From contig JBBDMS010000051.1 in NCBI GenBank assembly GCA_040878185.1, positions 1 through 64,000 of the forward strand: a stretch of DNA of 64,000 nucleotides. Reading direction: 5' to 3'. Below the pieces are notes generated by a model that had not been told where the DNA came from, ran no database searches, and saw only the letters and a program-made list of their open reading frames with translations. This document shows, one piece after another, positions 16,574 to 26,435 of the stretch. This DNA comes from JAWXBK01 sp040878185 (GTDB lineage Bacteria > Pseudomonadota > Alphaproteobacteria > Dongiales > Dongiaceae). Made by a program: the position numbers and the translations under genes. Positions within the stretch are counted from its first letter, which is position 1, and the number at the start of each line of letters is the position of its first letter.

Positions 16574-18164
16574 CGAACCGGCGCAAACGCGCGCGCGCAG
16601 ACCGGTCAGGGAACGACGCGCGGGCTATCGGCAGCCGCCGCTGGTCACCGCGCGGGTGGAAGCCGGCCGGGCGCTGGTCGCGATGGCCGATGCGCGCGCC
16701 GGTAGTGCCGGCATTCTGCCCGGGATGACGCTCGCCGATGCGCGCGCGCTGCTGCCCGATCTTGTCGTGCGACCGGCCGATCCGGCGGGCGATGCCGCCA
16801 TGCTGGCGAAGCTCGCCGACTGGTGCGGGCGTTACACGCCCTGGACCGCAAGCGAAGGCGAGGAGGGCATCTGGCTCGACATCACCGGCTCCGCGCATCT
16901 CGCCGGCGGCGAAGCGGCCTTGATCGCCGATCTGGTGTTTCATCTCGAGAAATTCGGTTTTGCGAGCGAGGCGGGTTGCGCCGACACGCCGGGTGCGGCC
17001 TGGGCGGCGGCGCGCTTCCTTGCGGTGGCGCAACGTCCGGCGAGTGGCGGTATCGCCATCCTGCCGCCCGGGGATCAGCGCGTGGCACTCGCACCGCTGC
17101 CGGTCGCCGCATTGCGGATCGGTGCCGCCGATGCGGCAGAACTCGACCGGCTCGGCTTGCGTCGCATCGACGATCTTTATCCGCTGCCGCGCGCCGCGCT
17201 CGCCCGTCGCTTCGGCGAGAGCGTCGGGCGGCGGCTCGACCAGGCGCTCGGCCGCTGCGACGAACCGCTGAGCCCGCGTCGGCCGGTGCCGCGCCATCTG
17301 GTGCGGCTTGCTTTCCCCGAGCCGGTCATCGAACAGCCGGCGATCGTGGCCGCTCTGGCGCGCCTGCTGCCGCCGCTCTGCCGCGGGCTCGAAGCCGAGG
17401 GGCTGGGCGCAAGGCGTCTCGTTCTCGCCTTCTACCGGGTCGACGGCACGATGCGCGAAGTATCCATCGGCACGGCACGGCCGAACCGCGATCCCGATAC
17501 GCTGCTGCGTCTGTTTGCACCCCAGATCGAGCAGATCGATTCCGGGTTCGGGATCGAGACGGTCACGCTGGCGGCCAGCATCGCCGAACCGCTGAGCGCG
17601 CTGCAGATGGTGATCGGGCGGGCCCGCCTTGACCCGCAATCGAACCGTCCCGCCGCGGCCATTGTCGCGGGCATCGAGGCGCCGCCGGCCTCGTCATTCG
17701 CTTCATCTTCTGATTCAGGAGGTCTTTCTAACCTGCTGGACAGGCTTGGAAATCGTATCGGATTTGAGCAGCTCCGCCGGCTGGCGCCGCGCGAGAGCCA
17801 TAACGCCGAGAGAGCGCAGCAGCGGGTCGCCATCCATGCGCCGGCGGCGATGCCGGGCTGGTGGCGCGACCACCCGCGGCCGCTGCGGCTGTTCGATCAG
17901 CCGATGCCGGTTTCGGTCAGCGTCGATCCTGACGGCGAACCGGTCGCGCTGCATCGGGGCGAAAGCGCGAAACCCATCGCCGCGGTGGAAGGGCCCGAGC
18001 GCATCGCTCCTGAATGGTGGCGCCCGGCTGTGGAGGGCGCCAATGGGGGCAATCGTCCGCCGCGCGATTACTGGCGCATCGAGGACGAGGATGGCGGACG
18101 CTTCTGGCTCTGCCGCGAGCAGGGCGGCGAGGCGCGCTGGCTGCTGCACGGGCTGTTTGCCTGA
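16497..18164 (+). CDS. imuB: ImuB, catalytically inactive Y-family polymerase homologue
   Basis: The 555-residue protein starts MTQRRIVSLWLPRFATARLL at ATG 16497, just after GTGGAGGCG. It has the Y-family fold (ADARAGSAGILPGMTLADAR; WTASEGEEGIWLDITGSAHL). The N-terminal metal-binding acids of active Y-family polymerases are replaced (LPRFATARL instead of a D-x-D-like pattern). This agrees with ImuB being a non-catalytic adaptor that brings DnaE2 to the beta clamp. The C-terminal domain (about 390-555) includes the ImuB tail ending DYWRIEDEDGGRFWLCREQG. It overlaps imuA and ends nine bases before dnaE2. Confidence 0.92.
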   Translation: MTQRRIVSLWLPRFATARLLRSWPADEPAQTRARRPVRERRAGYRQPPLVTARVEAGRALVAMADARAGSAGILPGMTLADARALLPDLVVRPADPAGDAAMLAKLADWCGRYTPWTASEGEEGIWLDITGSAHLAGGEAALIADLVFHLEKFGFASEAGCADTPGAAWAAARFLAVAQRPASGGIAILPPGDQRVALAPLPVAALRIGAADAAELDRLGLRRIDDLYPLPRAALARRFGESVGRRLDQALGRCDEPLSPRRPVPRHLVRLAFPEPVIEQPAIVAALARLLPPLCRGLEAEGLGARRLVLAFYRVDGTMREVSIGTARPNRDPDTLLRLFAPQIEQIDSGFGIETVTLAASIAEPLSALQMVIGRARLDPQSNRPAAAIVAGIEAPPASSFASSSDSGGLSNLLDRLGNRIGFEQLRRLAPRESHNAERAQQRVAIHAPAAMPGWWRDHPRPLRLFDQPMPVSVSVDPDGEPVALHRGESAKPIAAVEGPERIAPEWWRPAVEGANGGNRPPRDYWRIEDEDGGRFWLCREQGGEARWLLHGLFA

Positions 18165-18172
18165 TCGTAGCG

Positions 18173-21100
18173 ATGCCGGGTCCCGCCTATGCCGAGCTCG
18201 CCTGCATCAGCAATTTCAGCTTCCTGCGCGGCGCCTCGCACCCCGAAGAGCTGATAGAGCAGGCGCAGGAACTCGGGCTTAAGGCACTCGCGCTCGCCGA
18301 CATCAACAGTTTCGCAGGCGTGGTGAGGGCGCATCAGCAGGCACGCGAGACCGGCTTCGCCTTCATTCCCGCCGTACGGCTCGAACTCGACGACAAGGCG
18401 AGGGTGATCGCGCTGCCGACCGACCGCGCCGCCTACGGGCGGCTCTCGCGCCTGATCACGCTCGGCCGCCGTCGCGCGCCCAAGGGCGAATGTATTCTCG
18501 GTTTCACCGATATGCTGGCCCATGGCGCGGGGCAGATCTTCATCGTTCTGTCCCTGCCGCCTCCCGGGGAAAAGGTGGCGCCCGACAGCGTCGATGCCGA
18601 TCGCCTGCGCGCGCTGGCCGAGAGTTTCCCCGGCAATGTGTATTTGGCCGCCTGGCATCGTCTGCAGGGCGACGATCGCCGCCGCATCGCCGCGCGGGCA
18701 ACGCTGGCGAGCGAGACTGGTGCGCCGCTGGTGGCGGTCAACGAGGCGCTCTATCACGTGCCCGAGCGGCGCGAACTGCACGACCTCGTCACCTGCATCC
18801 GCGAGCATGTCACCATCGATACGGCGGGCCACCGGTTGCAGGCGAACGCCGAACGGCATCTCAAGGGTCCCGCGGAGATGGCGCGGCTGTTCGCGGATCA
18901 TCCCCACGCGCTGGCGCACAGCATCGAGATCGCGGAGCGCTGCCGCTTTAGTCTCGACGAGTTGCGCTATGAATATCCGAAGGAGCTCATGCGGGAAGGC
19001 CGCACGCCGCAGCAGGAACTCGAACATCTGACTGCGCTCGGTGCGCGCGATCGCTATCCGCAGGGCGTGCCCGAGAAGGTCGCGCAAACCATCGCGCACG
19101 AACTCAGACTGATCGGGACGCTCGGCTACGCGCCCTATTTTCTCACCGTGCACGATCTCGTCGCCTTTGCCCGCAAGGAAGGCATCCTCTGCCAGGGGCG
19201 CGGCTCGGCGGCCAATTCTGCGGTCTGCTATTGCCTCGGTGTCACCTCGATCGACCCCGCGCATCACGATCTCCTGTTCGAGCGTTTCGTCAGCGCGTCG
19301 CGCAACGAACCGCCCGACATCGATGTCGATTTCGAACATGAGCGGCGCGAGGAGGTGATCCAGCATGTCTACGATAAATACGGCCGCGATCGTGCCGGGC
19401 TCGCCGCCACGGTGATCTGCTATCGCAGCCGCTCGGCGATCCGCGAGACCGGCAAGGCGATGGGCCTGTCGCTCGATCTGGTCGACCGGCTTGCCGGCCA
19501 GATCTGGGGCTGGAGCGAGGAGGGCATGGCCGAGGCGCGGGTGCGCGAACTCGGGCTCGACCCGACGGAACGGCGCATGGCGCAGACGATCGCGCGCACC
19601 CGGGAGCTGATCGGCGCGCCGCGCCATCTTTCGCAGCATGTCGGCGGTTTCGTCATGACCGAGGGACCGCTCTCCGAACTGGTGCCGATCGAAAACGCGG
19701 CGATGGAAGGGCGCACCGTCATCGAGTGGGACAAGGACGACCTCGATGCGCTCGGCATGCTCAAGGTCGATATCCTGGCTCTCGGCATGCTGACCTGCCT
19801 TGGCAAGGGTTTCGAACTGATCCGCCGGCATTGGGGCAAGGCCTTCACGCTGGCCTCCGTGCCGGAAGACGACGACGAGGTCTACGACATGCTTTGCCGG
19901 GCGGATTCGCTCGGCGTCTTCCAGGTCGAAAGCCGTGCGCAGATGGCGATGCTGCCGCGCCTCAAGCCCAGAAATTTCTACGATCTCGTCATCGAGGTCG
20001 CGATCGTTCGGCCGGGGCCCATCCAGGGCGACATGGTGCATCCTTATCTGCGGCGGCGAAATCGCGAGGAGGCGGTGAGCTTTCCCTCGAAGGAACTTGA
20101 GAACGTACTCGGCAAGACGCTGGGCGTGCCGCTGTTCCAGGAACAGGCGATGCGGATCGCCATCGTCGCGGCCGGATTCACGCCGGACGAGGCCGAGGGG
20201 CTGCGCCGGGCGATGGCCACCTTCCGCCATGCCGGCACGATTCATACGTTCAGGGACAAACTGATCGACGGCATGGTCGCGAACAATTACGAACGCGAAT
20301 TCGCCGAGCGCTGCTTCCGGCAGATCGAGGGATTCGGCGATTACGGATTTCCGGAAAGCCATGCGGCGAGCTTCGCGCTGCTGGTCTATGTCTCGGCCTG
20401 GATGAAATGGCGCTATCCGGCGGTCTTCGCCTGCGCGCTGCTGAACAGCCAGCCGTTGGGATTCTACGCGCCGGCACAGATTGTGCGCGATGCAATCGAG
20501 CATGGCGTTCTCGTACGCGAGGCCGACATTAATCGCAGCGACTGGGATTCGACGCTCGAACCGGAGTCCGGCGCGGTCGGCGGCTATGCGCTGCGGCTCG
20601 GCCTGCGACAGATCAAAGGCGTGAACGAAGCGGCCGCAGCGCGGCTGGTTGCGGCGCGCGGCAACGGTTACGACGATCCGCTTGCGCTGCGTCGCCGCGC
20701 CGGTCTCGACAGCGGCGTGCTGGAGCGGCTCGCGCGGGCCGATGCGTTCCGCTCGATCGGGCTCGAGCGGCGTGAAGCCTTGTGGGCTGTAAAAGGATTG
20801 CCGGCGGCCCCGCTGCCGTTATTCGCCGCGGTCGGCGAGGCGGATGAAGGGCCGGAAGCGCTGATCCTGCTGCCGGCCCCTTCCGCCGGCGAAGATGTGT
20901 CGCTGGATTACGCGACATTGCGCATGACGCTGCGGCAGCATCCGATGGCACTGCTGCGGCCGGCGATGGAAGATCGCGGCTATCGTCAGACGATGCGGCT
21001 GGTCGGTATCGGCAGCGAGCGCCGCGTGCGCGTAGCAGGGATCGTGCTGGTGCGGCAGCGGCCGGGGACGGCGAGTGGCGTCATCTTCGCCACGCTGGAA

Positions 21101-21373
21101 GACGAAACCGGCATCGCCAATATCGTCATCTGGCCAAAGATCTTCGAACGGTTCCGGCCGATCGTGCTCGGCGCAAAACTTCTGGGCGTCGACGGGCGAC
21201 TGCAGCGCGAGGGACGGGTGATCCATGTGATCGCCGACCGGTTGATCGATCTGTCATCCGATCTGGTTGCGCTGGCGGCCGGCGGACCTGTCCTGCCTCC
21301 CGCGCTTGCACGGGCCGACGAGGTCGTGCGGCCCGGCCGCGAGCCCGATTACCGCTCGCGCGATTTCCATTGA
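18173..21373 (+). CDS. dnaE2: Error-prone DNA polymerase III alpha subunit DnaE2
   Basis: The 1066-residue C-family polymerase starts MPGPAYAELACISNFSFLRG at ATG 18173. It has an N-terminal PHP domain, with catalytic acids in NEPPDIDVDFEHERREEV (about residues 380-397) and further core blocks SLGVFQVESRAQMAMLPRL and VIEVAIVRPGPIQGDMVHPY. A C-terminal OB-fold carries VAGIVLVRQRPGTASGVIFA. The length and lack of the extra C-terminal part separate it from the replicative DnaE (about 1150). It performs translesion synthesis with ImuA and ImuB under SOS control. Confidence 0.93.
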   Translation: MPGPAYAELACISNFSFLRGASHPEELIEQAQELGLKALALADINSFAGVVRAHQQARETGFAFIPAVRLELDDKARVIALPTDRAAYGRLSRLITLGRRRAPKGECILGFTDMLAHGAGQIFIVLSLPPPGEKVAPDSVDADRLRALAESFPGNVYLAAWHRLQGDDRRRIAARATLASETGAPLVAVNEALYHVPERRELHDLVTCIREHVTIDTAGHRLQANAERHLKGPAEMARLFADHPHALAHSIEIAERCRFSLDELRYEYPKELMREGRTPQQELEHLTALGARDRYPQGVPEKVAQTIAHELRLIGTLGYAPYFLTVHDLVAFARKEGILCQGRGSAANSAVCYCLGVTSIDPAHHDLLFERFVSASRNEPPDIDVDFEHERREEVIQHVYDKYGRDRAGLAATVICYRSRSAIRETGKAMGLSLDLVDRLAGQIWGWSEEGMAEARVRELGLDPTERRMAQTIARTRELIGAPRHLSQHVGGFVMTEGPLSELVPIENAAMEGRTVIEWDKDDLDALGMLKVDILALGMLTCLGKGFELIRRHWGKAFTLASVPEDDDEVYDMLCRADSLGVFQVESRAQMAMLPRLKPRNFYDLVIEVAIVRPGPIQGDMVHPYLRRRNREEAVSFPSKELENVLGKTLGVPLFQEQAMRIAIVAAGFTPDEAEGLRRAMATFRHAGTIHTFRDKLIDGMVANNYEREFAERCFRQIEGFGDYGFPESHAASFALLVYVSAWMKWRYPAVFACALLNSQPLGFYAPAQIVRDAIEHGVLVREADINRSDWDSTLEPESGAVGGYALRLGLRQIKGVNEAAAARLVAARGNGYDDPLALRRRAGLDSGVLERLARADAFRSIGLERREALWAVKGLPAAPLPLFAAVGEADEGPEALILLPAPSAGEDVSLDYATLRMTLRQHPMALLRPAMEDRGYRQTMRLVGIGSERRVRVAGIVLVRQRPGTASGVIFATLEDETGIANIVIWPKIFERFRPIVLGAKLLGVDGRLQREGRVIHVIADRLIDLSSDLVALAAGGPVLPPALARADEVVRPGREPDYRSRDFH

Positions 21374-21383
21374 AGCCGGGCGC

Positions 21384-21854
21384 TCAGAAGCACCGCATCG
21401 AGCGCACGACCTCGCGACCGTCGGCATAGCGAAGCTGCGTTTCGAACACGACTTCGCAGCGTGTGACCGACCTCGGCAACGCGCGCGTCAGCGTCACCAG
21501 CGTGTTCGCGTAGTGGCAGGTGATCCAGTAACCGCGCCCCTCGTTGGCGACGAGTTCCCAGGCGATCGATGCGGTATCGTCGTCTTCGCTTTCCTCGTCG
21601 TGAATGAGTTGCACCAGCTCCTCCGGCGGGCCGTCATAGACCGCGAGATTGACCAGTTCGCTCGGCCAGGGTTCGGCGCCCTCGACCCATTCGTTCTGCG
21701 GTTCGCGCAGTTCCTGCATGACTTCGATCTCGGCCGGGCAGTTTACTTCCGCGCCCTCGGCCTGACCGCTTGCGGGCCAGGAAAGGGCTGCCATTCCCAT
21801 CAGGACGCCCAACGGCAACCCCGCCACAACCCGAGCCATGATCCGAACGCACAT
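21384..21854 (-). CDS. STY0301-like periplasmic hypothetical protein
   Basis: The 156-residue protein has a signal peptide (VAGLPLGVLMGMAALSWPAS then GQAEG). The mature part resembles the STY0301 family: CPAEIEVMQELREPQNEW, LAVYDGPPEELVQLIHDEES, WITCHYANTLVTLTRALP. It ends in RCEVVF and SMRCF, so two disulfides are likely. Function of the family is unknown. ATG 21854 has a good GGGAGG upstream. It converges with dnaE2, 11 bp apart. Confidence 0.7.
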   Translation of the reverse strand: MCVRIMARVVAGLPLGVLMGMAALSWPASGQAEGAEVNCPAEIEVMQELREPQNEWVEGAEPWPSELVNLAVYDGPPEELVQLIHDEESEDDDTASIAWELVANEGRGYWITCHYANTLVTLTRALPRSVTRCEVVFETQLRYADGREVVRSMRCF

Positions 21855-21990
21855 CGACAGCGCCTCCCTTTGTCATACCGGCATCATCATGTCCGAACGC
21901 AAGCGAAAATAGCAATCCGGCCTTCGATGTTGCGGCGCCGGCCGGCACACAGCCAGTTCAGGTGACAGGAAAGACCGGCCGGGCTAGACA

Positions 21991-24900
21991 ATGGGACCCA
22001 TGATCTTCTGCGATCCATTGTCGCCGCCCGACCCGCTGCGTGCCCGTATCCGGGCCTTGCACCGGGCCGACGAGACGCGCTGCGTCGAGGCGCTGATCGA
22101 AATGGCCGCGCTGCCACCCGAGACGCTCGATCGCATTGCCGAACGGGCTCGCGCCTTCGTGCGCGAAGTGCGCGAGAAGCGGCTCGGCCATGGCGGCATC
22201 GATGCGTTCATGCACGAGTACGCGCTCTCGAGCCGCGAAGGCGTGGTGCTGATGTGTCTCGCAGAGGCACTGCTGCGCGTGCCGGATGCCGATACCGCCG
22301 ATCGGCTGATCCGCGACAAGCTCGAGGATGTCGACTGGCGGCACCATGTCGGATCCAGTGAATCGCTCTTCGTCAATGCCTCGACCTGGGCGCTCATGCT
22401 CACCGGCCGCATCATGCGGCTCGATCGCGACGACGGGGGCGATCTCGGTGCCGTCCTGGGGCGCCTGCTGTCGCGTTCGGGTGAGCCGATCATACGCCAG
22501 GCGGTCACGCAGGCGATGCGCATTCTCGGCCGGCAATTCGTAATGGGCCGAACGATCGACGAGGCGCTCGACCGCGCAAAGCGGCTCGAGGCCAAAGGTT
22601 TTCGATATTCCTACGACATGCTGGGCGAAGCGGCGCGCACCATGGGCGATGCCGATCGCTACATGATCTCCTATGAAAACGCGATTGCATCCATCGGTGC
22701 GGCGTCGCCCGACCTCGGCCCGATCGAGAGCCCCGGCATTTCGGTCAAGCTCTCGGCGCTGCATCCGCGCTACGAGTTCGCGCAGCGCCATCGCGCCTTG
22801 AGTGAGCTGGTGCCGCGCCTGCTGGCCCTGGCGAAACAGGCGAAGAACGCGAATATCGGTTTCACCATCGACGCCGAGGAAGCCGACCGGCTCGATCTGT
22901 CGCTCGACGTCATCGAGGCGGTTGCCATCGACCCGTCGCTGGCGGGCTGGGACGGTTTCGGCCTTGCGATGCAGGCCTATCAGAAACGCGCGCCGGCGCT
23001 GATCGACTGGCTCGCCGATCTGTCGCGGCGCAGCAAACGCCGGCTCATGGTGCGGCTAGTCAAGGGCGCCTACTGGGATACCGAAATCAAACTCGCGCAG
23101 GAGCGCGGGCTCGAAGGCTATCCGGTCTATACGCGGAAGGTGTCGACCGACGTCTCGTTCATCGCCTGCGCGAAGAAACTGCTCGCCGAACCGGACGCCT
23201 TCTATCCGCAGTTTGCGACCCATAACGCGCACACGCTCGCCACAGTTCTGGAACTGGCCGGCAATCGCCATGACTTCGAGTTCCAGCGGCTGCATGGCAT
23301 GGGCGATGCGCTCTACGAAGAGGTGGCGCCGCCGGAGCGGCTCGGCTGCGCGGTACGCATCTATGCGCCGGTCGGCAGCCATGAGGACCTTCTGGCCTAT
23401 CTGGTGCGCCGGTTGCTCGAAAACGGTGCGAATACATCCTTCGTAAACCGGATCGTCGATGAGAGCGCGCCGATCGACGCGATCATCGCCGATCCGATCG
23501 CGCGCTTGCATTCGCTTGCCTCGATCCCGCATCCGCGCATTCCGCTGCCGGTCAACCTGTTCGAGCCCGACCGGAAGAATTCGGCGGGGATCGATCTGAC
23601 CGATCCGGCATTGCTGGTGCCGCTGGCGGCATCGATGCCGAAGGGGCCGTGGCAGGCGGCACCGATCGTCGGCGGTCGCGCGCGCGAGGGTAAAACGCGG
23701 CCGAGCCTCGATCCGGCCGATACGCATCGGGTTATCGGCCAGGTCGTCGAGGGAACCGTCGCGGATGTCGAGGATGTCCTGGCGCGTGCCAGCCGCGCCT
23801 GGGTCGACTGGGAAGCGACGCCCGCGGGGCAGCGCGCCGATTGCCTCGATCGCACCGCCGATCTTTACGAGGCCGATCGCGCCGAGCTGATGGCAATCGC
23901 CATTCGCGAGGGCGGCAAGACATTGGCCGATGCGCTCGCCGAGGTGCGCGAGGCGGTCGATTTCTGCCGTTACTACGCGAGCTGCGCCCGCGCCGATTTC
24001 GCCACGCCGATGAAGCTGCCGGGCCCGACCGGCGAGCGGAACGAGATCGGGCTGCACGGTCGCGGCGTCTTCGTCTGCATCTCGCCCTGGAATTTCCCGC
24101 TCGCGATCTTTACCGGCCAGATCGTTGCCGCGCTCGTTGCCGGCAATGCCGTCATCGCAAAGCCCGCTGAACAGACGCCGCTGATCGCCGCCGCGGCCGT
24201 GCGCCTGATGCATCGCGCCGGCATCCCTGCCGACGTGTTGCATCTGCTGCCGGGCGAAGGCGGGGTGATCGGCGCGAAACTTGTCGCCGATCCGCGTATC
24301 GCCGGCGTCGCGTTCACCGGCTCGACCGAAACGGCGCGCGCGATCCATCAGTCGCTGGCCGCACGCGACGGGCCGATCGTGCCGCTGATCGCCGAAACCG
24401 GCGGGCAGAACGCGATGCTGGTCGATTCCTCGGCGCTGCCCGAGCAGGTCGTGCGCGACGTCCTGATTTCGTCGTTCCAGAGCGCAGGCCAGCGCTGCTC
24501 GGCCTTGCGCGTGCTCTTCCTGCAGGACGATGTGGCGGACAAGATCCTCGAGATGCTGGGCGGTGCTATGAAGGAGCTCGTCGTCGGCGATCCGGCCTTT
24601 CTCTCGACCGATGTCGGACCGGTGATCGACGAGGAGGCACGCGCCAACCTTGCCGCCCATGCCGCGCGCATGACCAGGGAAGCCAAGCCAATCTTTGCGG
24701 TCGCGCTGCCGAAAGACCTGCCGCCGGGCCACTATCTGGCGCCGCAGGCCTTCGAGATTTCCGGGATCGACGTGCTGGAAGGCGAGGTCTTCGGGCCGAT
24801 CCTGCATGTCGTGCGCTACGACGATGCGCGGCTCGACCAGATTCTCGATGCCATCAACAATGTCGGATATGGCCTGACGCTCGGCATTCACAGCCGGATC

Positions 24901-25158
24901 GACAGCACCGTGCGGCATATCCTCGCACGGCTGCGGGTCGGCAATGCCTACGTCAATCGCAACATGATCGGGGCGGTGGTGGGGGCGCAGCCGTTCGGCG
25001 GCGAAGGCCTGTCGGGGACTGGGCCGAAGGCGGGCGGTCCGCGTTATCTGCATCGTTTCGCAACGGAACGGACATTGACGATCGATACAACGGCAGCGGG
25101 CGGGAACGCCTCGCTCCTCTCGCTTGCAGAGGATGAAGCGCCCCGCCCGGGCCTTTAG
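21991..25158 (+). CDS. putA: Bifunctional proline dehydrogenase / P5C dehydrogenase PutA
   Basis: The 1055-residue protein oxidises proline to glutamate in two steps. Residues about 75-480 hold the PutA domain and FAD-dependent proline dehydrogenase barrel (GISVKLSALHPRYEFAQR, RRLMVRLVKGAYWDTEIK, FYPQFATHNAHTLATVLELA). Residues about 560-1030 are the aldehyde dehydrogenase, with catalytic Cys836 in SAGQRCSALRV and ISPWNFPLAIFTGQI for NAD binding. No ribbon-helix-helix DNA-binding domain is present at the N-terminus, so it should not autoregulate as the E. coli protein does. It is also without the long C-terminal extension found in type B PutA. Confidence 0.95.
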   Translation: MGPMIFCDPLSPPDPLRARIRALHRADETRCVEALIEMAALPPETLDRIAERARAFVREVREKRLGHGGIDAFMHEYALSSREGVVLMCLAEALLRVPDADTADRLIRDKLEDVDWRHHVGSSESLFVNASTWALMLTGRIMRLDRDDGGDLGAVLGRLLSRSGEPIIRQAVTQAMRILGRQFVMGRTIDEALDRAKRLEAKGFRYSYDMLGEAARTMGDADRYMISYENAIASIGAASPDLGPIESPGISVKLSALHPRYEFAQRHRALSELVPRLLALAKQAKNANIGFTIDAEEADRLDLSLDVIEAVAIDPSLAGWDGFGLAMQAYQKRAPALIDWLADLSRRSKRRLMVRLVKGAYWDTEIKLAQERGLEGYPVYTRKVSTDVSFIACAKKLLAEPDAFYPQFATHNAHTLATVLELAGNRHDFEFQRLHGMGDALYEEVAPPERLGCAVRIYAPVGSHEDLLAYLVRRLLENGANTSFVNRIVDESAPIDAIIADPIARLHSLASIPHPRIPLPVNLFEPDRKNSAGIDLTDPALLVPLAASMPKGPWQAAPIVGGRAREGKTRPSLDPADTHRVIGQVVEGTVADVEDVLARASRAWVDWEATPAGQRADCLDRTADLYEADRAELMAIAIREGGKTLADALAEVREAVDFCRYYASCARADFATPMKLPGPTGERNEIGLHGRGVFVCISPWNFPLAIFTGQIVAALVAGNAVIAKPAEQTPLIAAAAVRLMHRAGIPADVLHLLPGEGGVIGAKLVADPRIAGVAFTGSTETARAIHQSLAARDGPIVPLIAETGGQNAMLVDSSALPEQVVRDVLISSFQSAGQRCSALRVLFLQDDVADKILEMLGGAMKELVVGDPAFLSTDVGPVIDEEARANLAAHAARMTREAKPIFAVALPKDLPPGHYLAPQAFEISGIDVLEGEVFGPILHVVRYDDARLDQILDAINNVGYGLTLGIHSRIDSTVRHILARLRVGNAYVNRNMIGAVVGAQPFGGEGLSGTGPKAGGPRYLHRFATERTLTIDTTAAGGNASLLSLAEDEAPRPGL

Positions 25159-25163
25159 AACGA

Positions 25164-25180
25164 TCGGGCCGAACGCCCGA
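25164..25180. terminator. Hairpin between convergent putA and the iron-binding-protein gene
   Basis: TCGGGC (25164-25169) and GCCCGA (25175-25180) form a 6-bp stem with a five-base loop in the 39-bp space between two convergent genes. No T-run follows on either side, so any terminator action is weak or factor-assisted. Confidence 0.35.
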
Positions 25181-25197
25181 CCGGCAGTCTCAGAACG

Positions 25198-26244
25198 TTA
25201 CTTCCAGCCGGCGCGATCCATGATCTGGACGGCTTCCTGCCGAACGTCGGCAAGTTCCTCCAGCGGCCGTGAATCGGCTTCGTACTCGCCGAACGAATGG
25301 ACAACGTCGTTCGCCTGCATGTCGGCGCGAACCGGATATTCGTTGACCACATCCGCGAACAGACGCTGCGCCTCGTCCGTCACCAGGAACTCGAGGAACG
25401 CGATGGCCTCGTCCCGATGCGGCGCGTTGGCTGCAACGCCGCCGCCGGTGATGTTCACGTGCACGCCGCGATCGTCCTGGTTCGGCCAGAAGATGCGGAC
25501 GGCCTTGGCCGCCTCGATCTGGTCGGGCTCGTCTTCGGCCTGCAGCATGCCGCCGAGATAGTAGGTGTTGGCGATCGCGATATCGCATTCGCCGGCCGCC
25601 ACGGCCTTGATCTGGTCGCGGTCGCCGCCGTCGGGTTCGCGCGCGAAGTTGGAAACGAAGGCGTTGGCCCATTCCTGGGTCGCTTCGGCACCGTTCGCGA
25701 GGATCATCGAAGAGACCAGCGACTGGTTGTAGACGTTGGACGACGAGCGGATGCAGATGCGGCCCTTCCATTTCGGGTCGGCCAGATCTTCGTACGTCGA
25801 CAACTCGGACGGGTCGACGCGGTCCACCGCGTACATGATCGGTCGCGCGCGCAGACTGAAACCGTACCAGCGGCCGTCCGACTGACGATAGGATTCCGGA
25901 ATGGCCTCGTTCAGAATGTCGGAGTCGATGGCCTGCAGCATTCCTTCACTGTCGGCATCGAGGATGTAGCCGACATCGGCGGTCAGCAGCACGTCGGCCG
26001 GGCTGTTCACACCCTCGCTCTTGAGGCGCTCGACGAGGCCTTCCTTCGCGAAGATCACGTTGACCTGCGTGCCCGTCTCGGCGCGATAGGCGTCGAGAAC
26101 CGGCTGGATCAGGACTTCCTGCCGCGTGGTGTAAATGTTGAGAACATCCTCTGCCTGCGCAGCGAACGAGGGAGCGAGGATCGCCGCGCTGGCGGCCAGG
26201 GCGACAAGCCCCGGCCTCAGGGCGTGAAATGTGCGGTCAAGCAT
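25198..26244 (-). CDS. Iron(III) ABC transporter substrate-binding protein (FbpA/FutA-like)
   Basis: The 348-residue periplasmic protein has a signal peptide (LVALAASAAILAPSFAAQA-ED). The ferric-binding-protein core runs LNIYTTRQEVLIQPVLDAYR, VIFAKEGLVERLKSEG, PADVLLTADVGY, RICIRSSSNVYNQSLVSSMI, CDIAIANTYYLGGM. The tandem tyrosines in NTYYLGG are the usual Fe3+ ligands. Permease and ATPase genes are not adjacent, so the importer must be encoded elsewhere. A Fur-box-like sequence lies 30 bp upstream, supporting iron-repressed expression. Confidence 0.92.
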   Translation of the reverse strand: MLDRTFHALRPGLVALAASAAILAPSFAAQAEDVLNIYTTRQEVLIQPVLDAYRAETGTQVNVIFAKEGLVERLKSEGVNSPADVLLTADVGYILDADSEGMLQAIDSDILNEAIPESYRQSDGRWYGFSLRARPIMYAVDRVDPSELSTYEDLADPKWKGRICIRSSSNVYNQSLVSSMILANGAEATQEWANAFVSNFAREPDGGDRDQIKAVAAGECDIAIANTYYLGGMLQAEDEPDQIEAAKAVRIFWPNQDDRGVHVNITGGGVAANAPHRDEAIAFLEFLVTDEAQRLFADVVNEYPVRADMQANDVVHSFGEYEADSRPLEELADVRQEAVQIMDRAGWK

Positions 26245-26273
26245 GGGGTCTCCTTGTAGTTTGTAGCGGTATT

Positions 26274-26292
26274 GATAATGATAACGATAACC
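26274..26292 (-). promoter_or_regulatory. Fur-box-like operator upstream of the iron-binding-protein gene
   Basis: GATAATGATAACGATAACC is three consecutive GATAA(T/C) hexamers, agreeing with the 19-bp Fur consensus at most positions. It is located 30-48 bp upstream of the ATG at 26244, next to an unusually A/T-rich stretch in a GC-rich genome. Repression of the iron-binding protein by a Fur-family regulator in iron-replete cells is the natural reading. Confidence 0.75.
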
Positions 26293-26435
26293 ATTCGCAA
26301 CTAATAAAACCGGTCCGGCGGTTCTGCTGCCCCGGCCAAAGGTTATGGCCTCGGTTTCCGCCCTTGGACGGCCGGGGTATGGTGCGCCGCCATAGCCGCT
26401 TGGGTGGGACAGTCGCGATCAAAGAGGGGCAGGGA

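Noticed and set aside
18068..20503. 811-residue minus-strand open frame opposite dnaE2
   Set aside because: GC-rich antisense frame; the plus strand encodes a complete DnaE2 with all motifs, and the antisense protein is low-complexity Arg/His/Asp-rich with no family features.
23056..25053. 665-residue minus-strand frame opposite putA
   Set aside because: Antisense shadow; PutA motifs on the plus strand explain the region.
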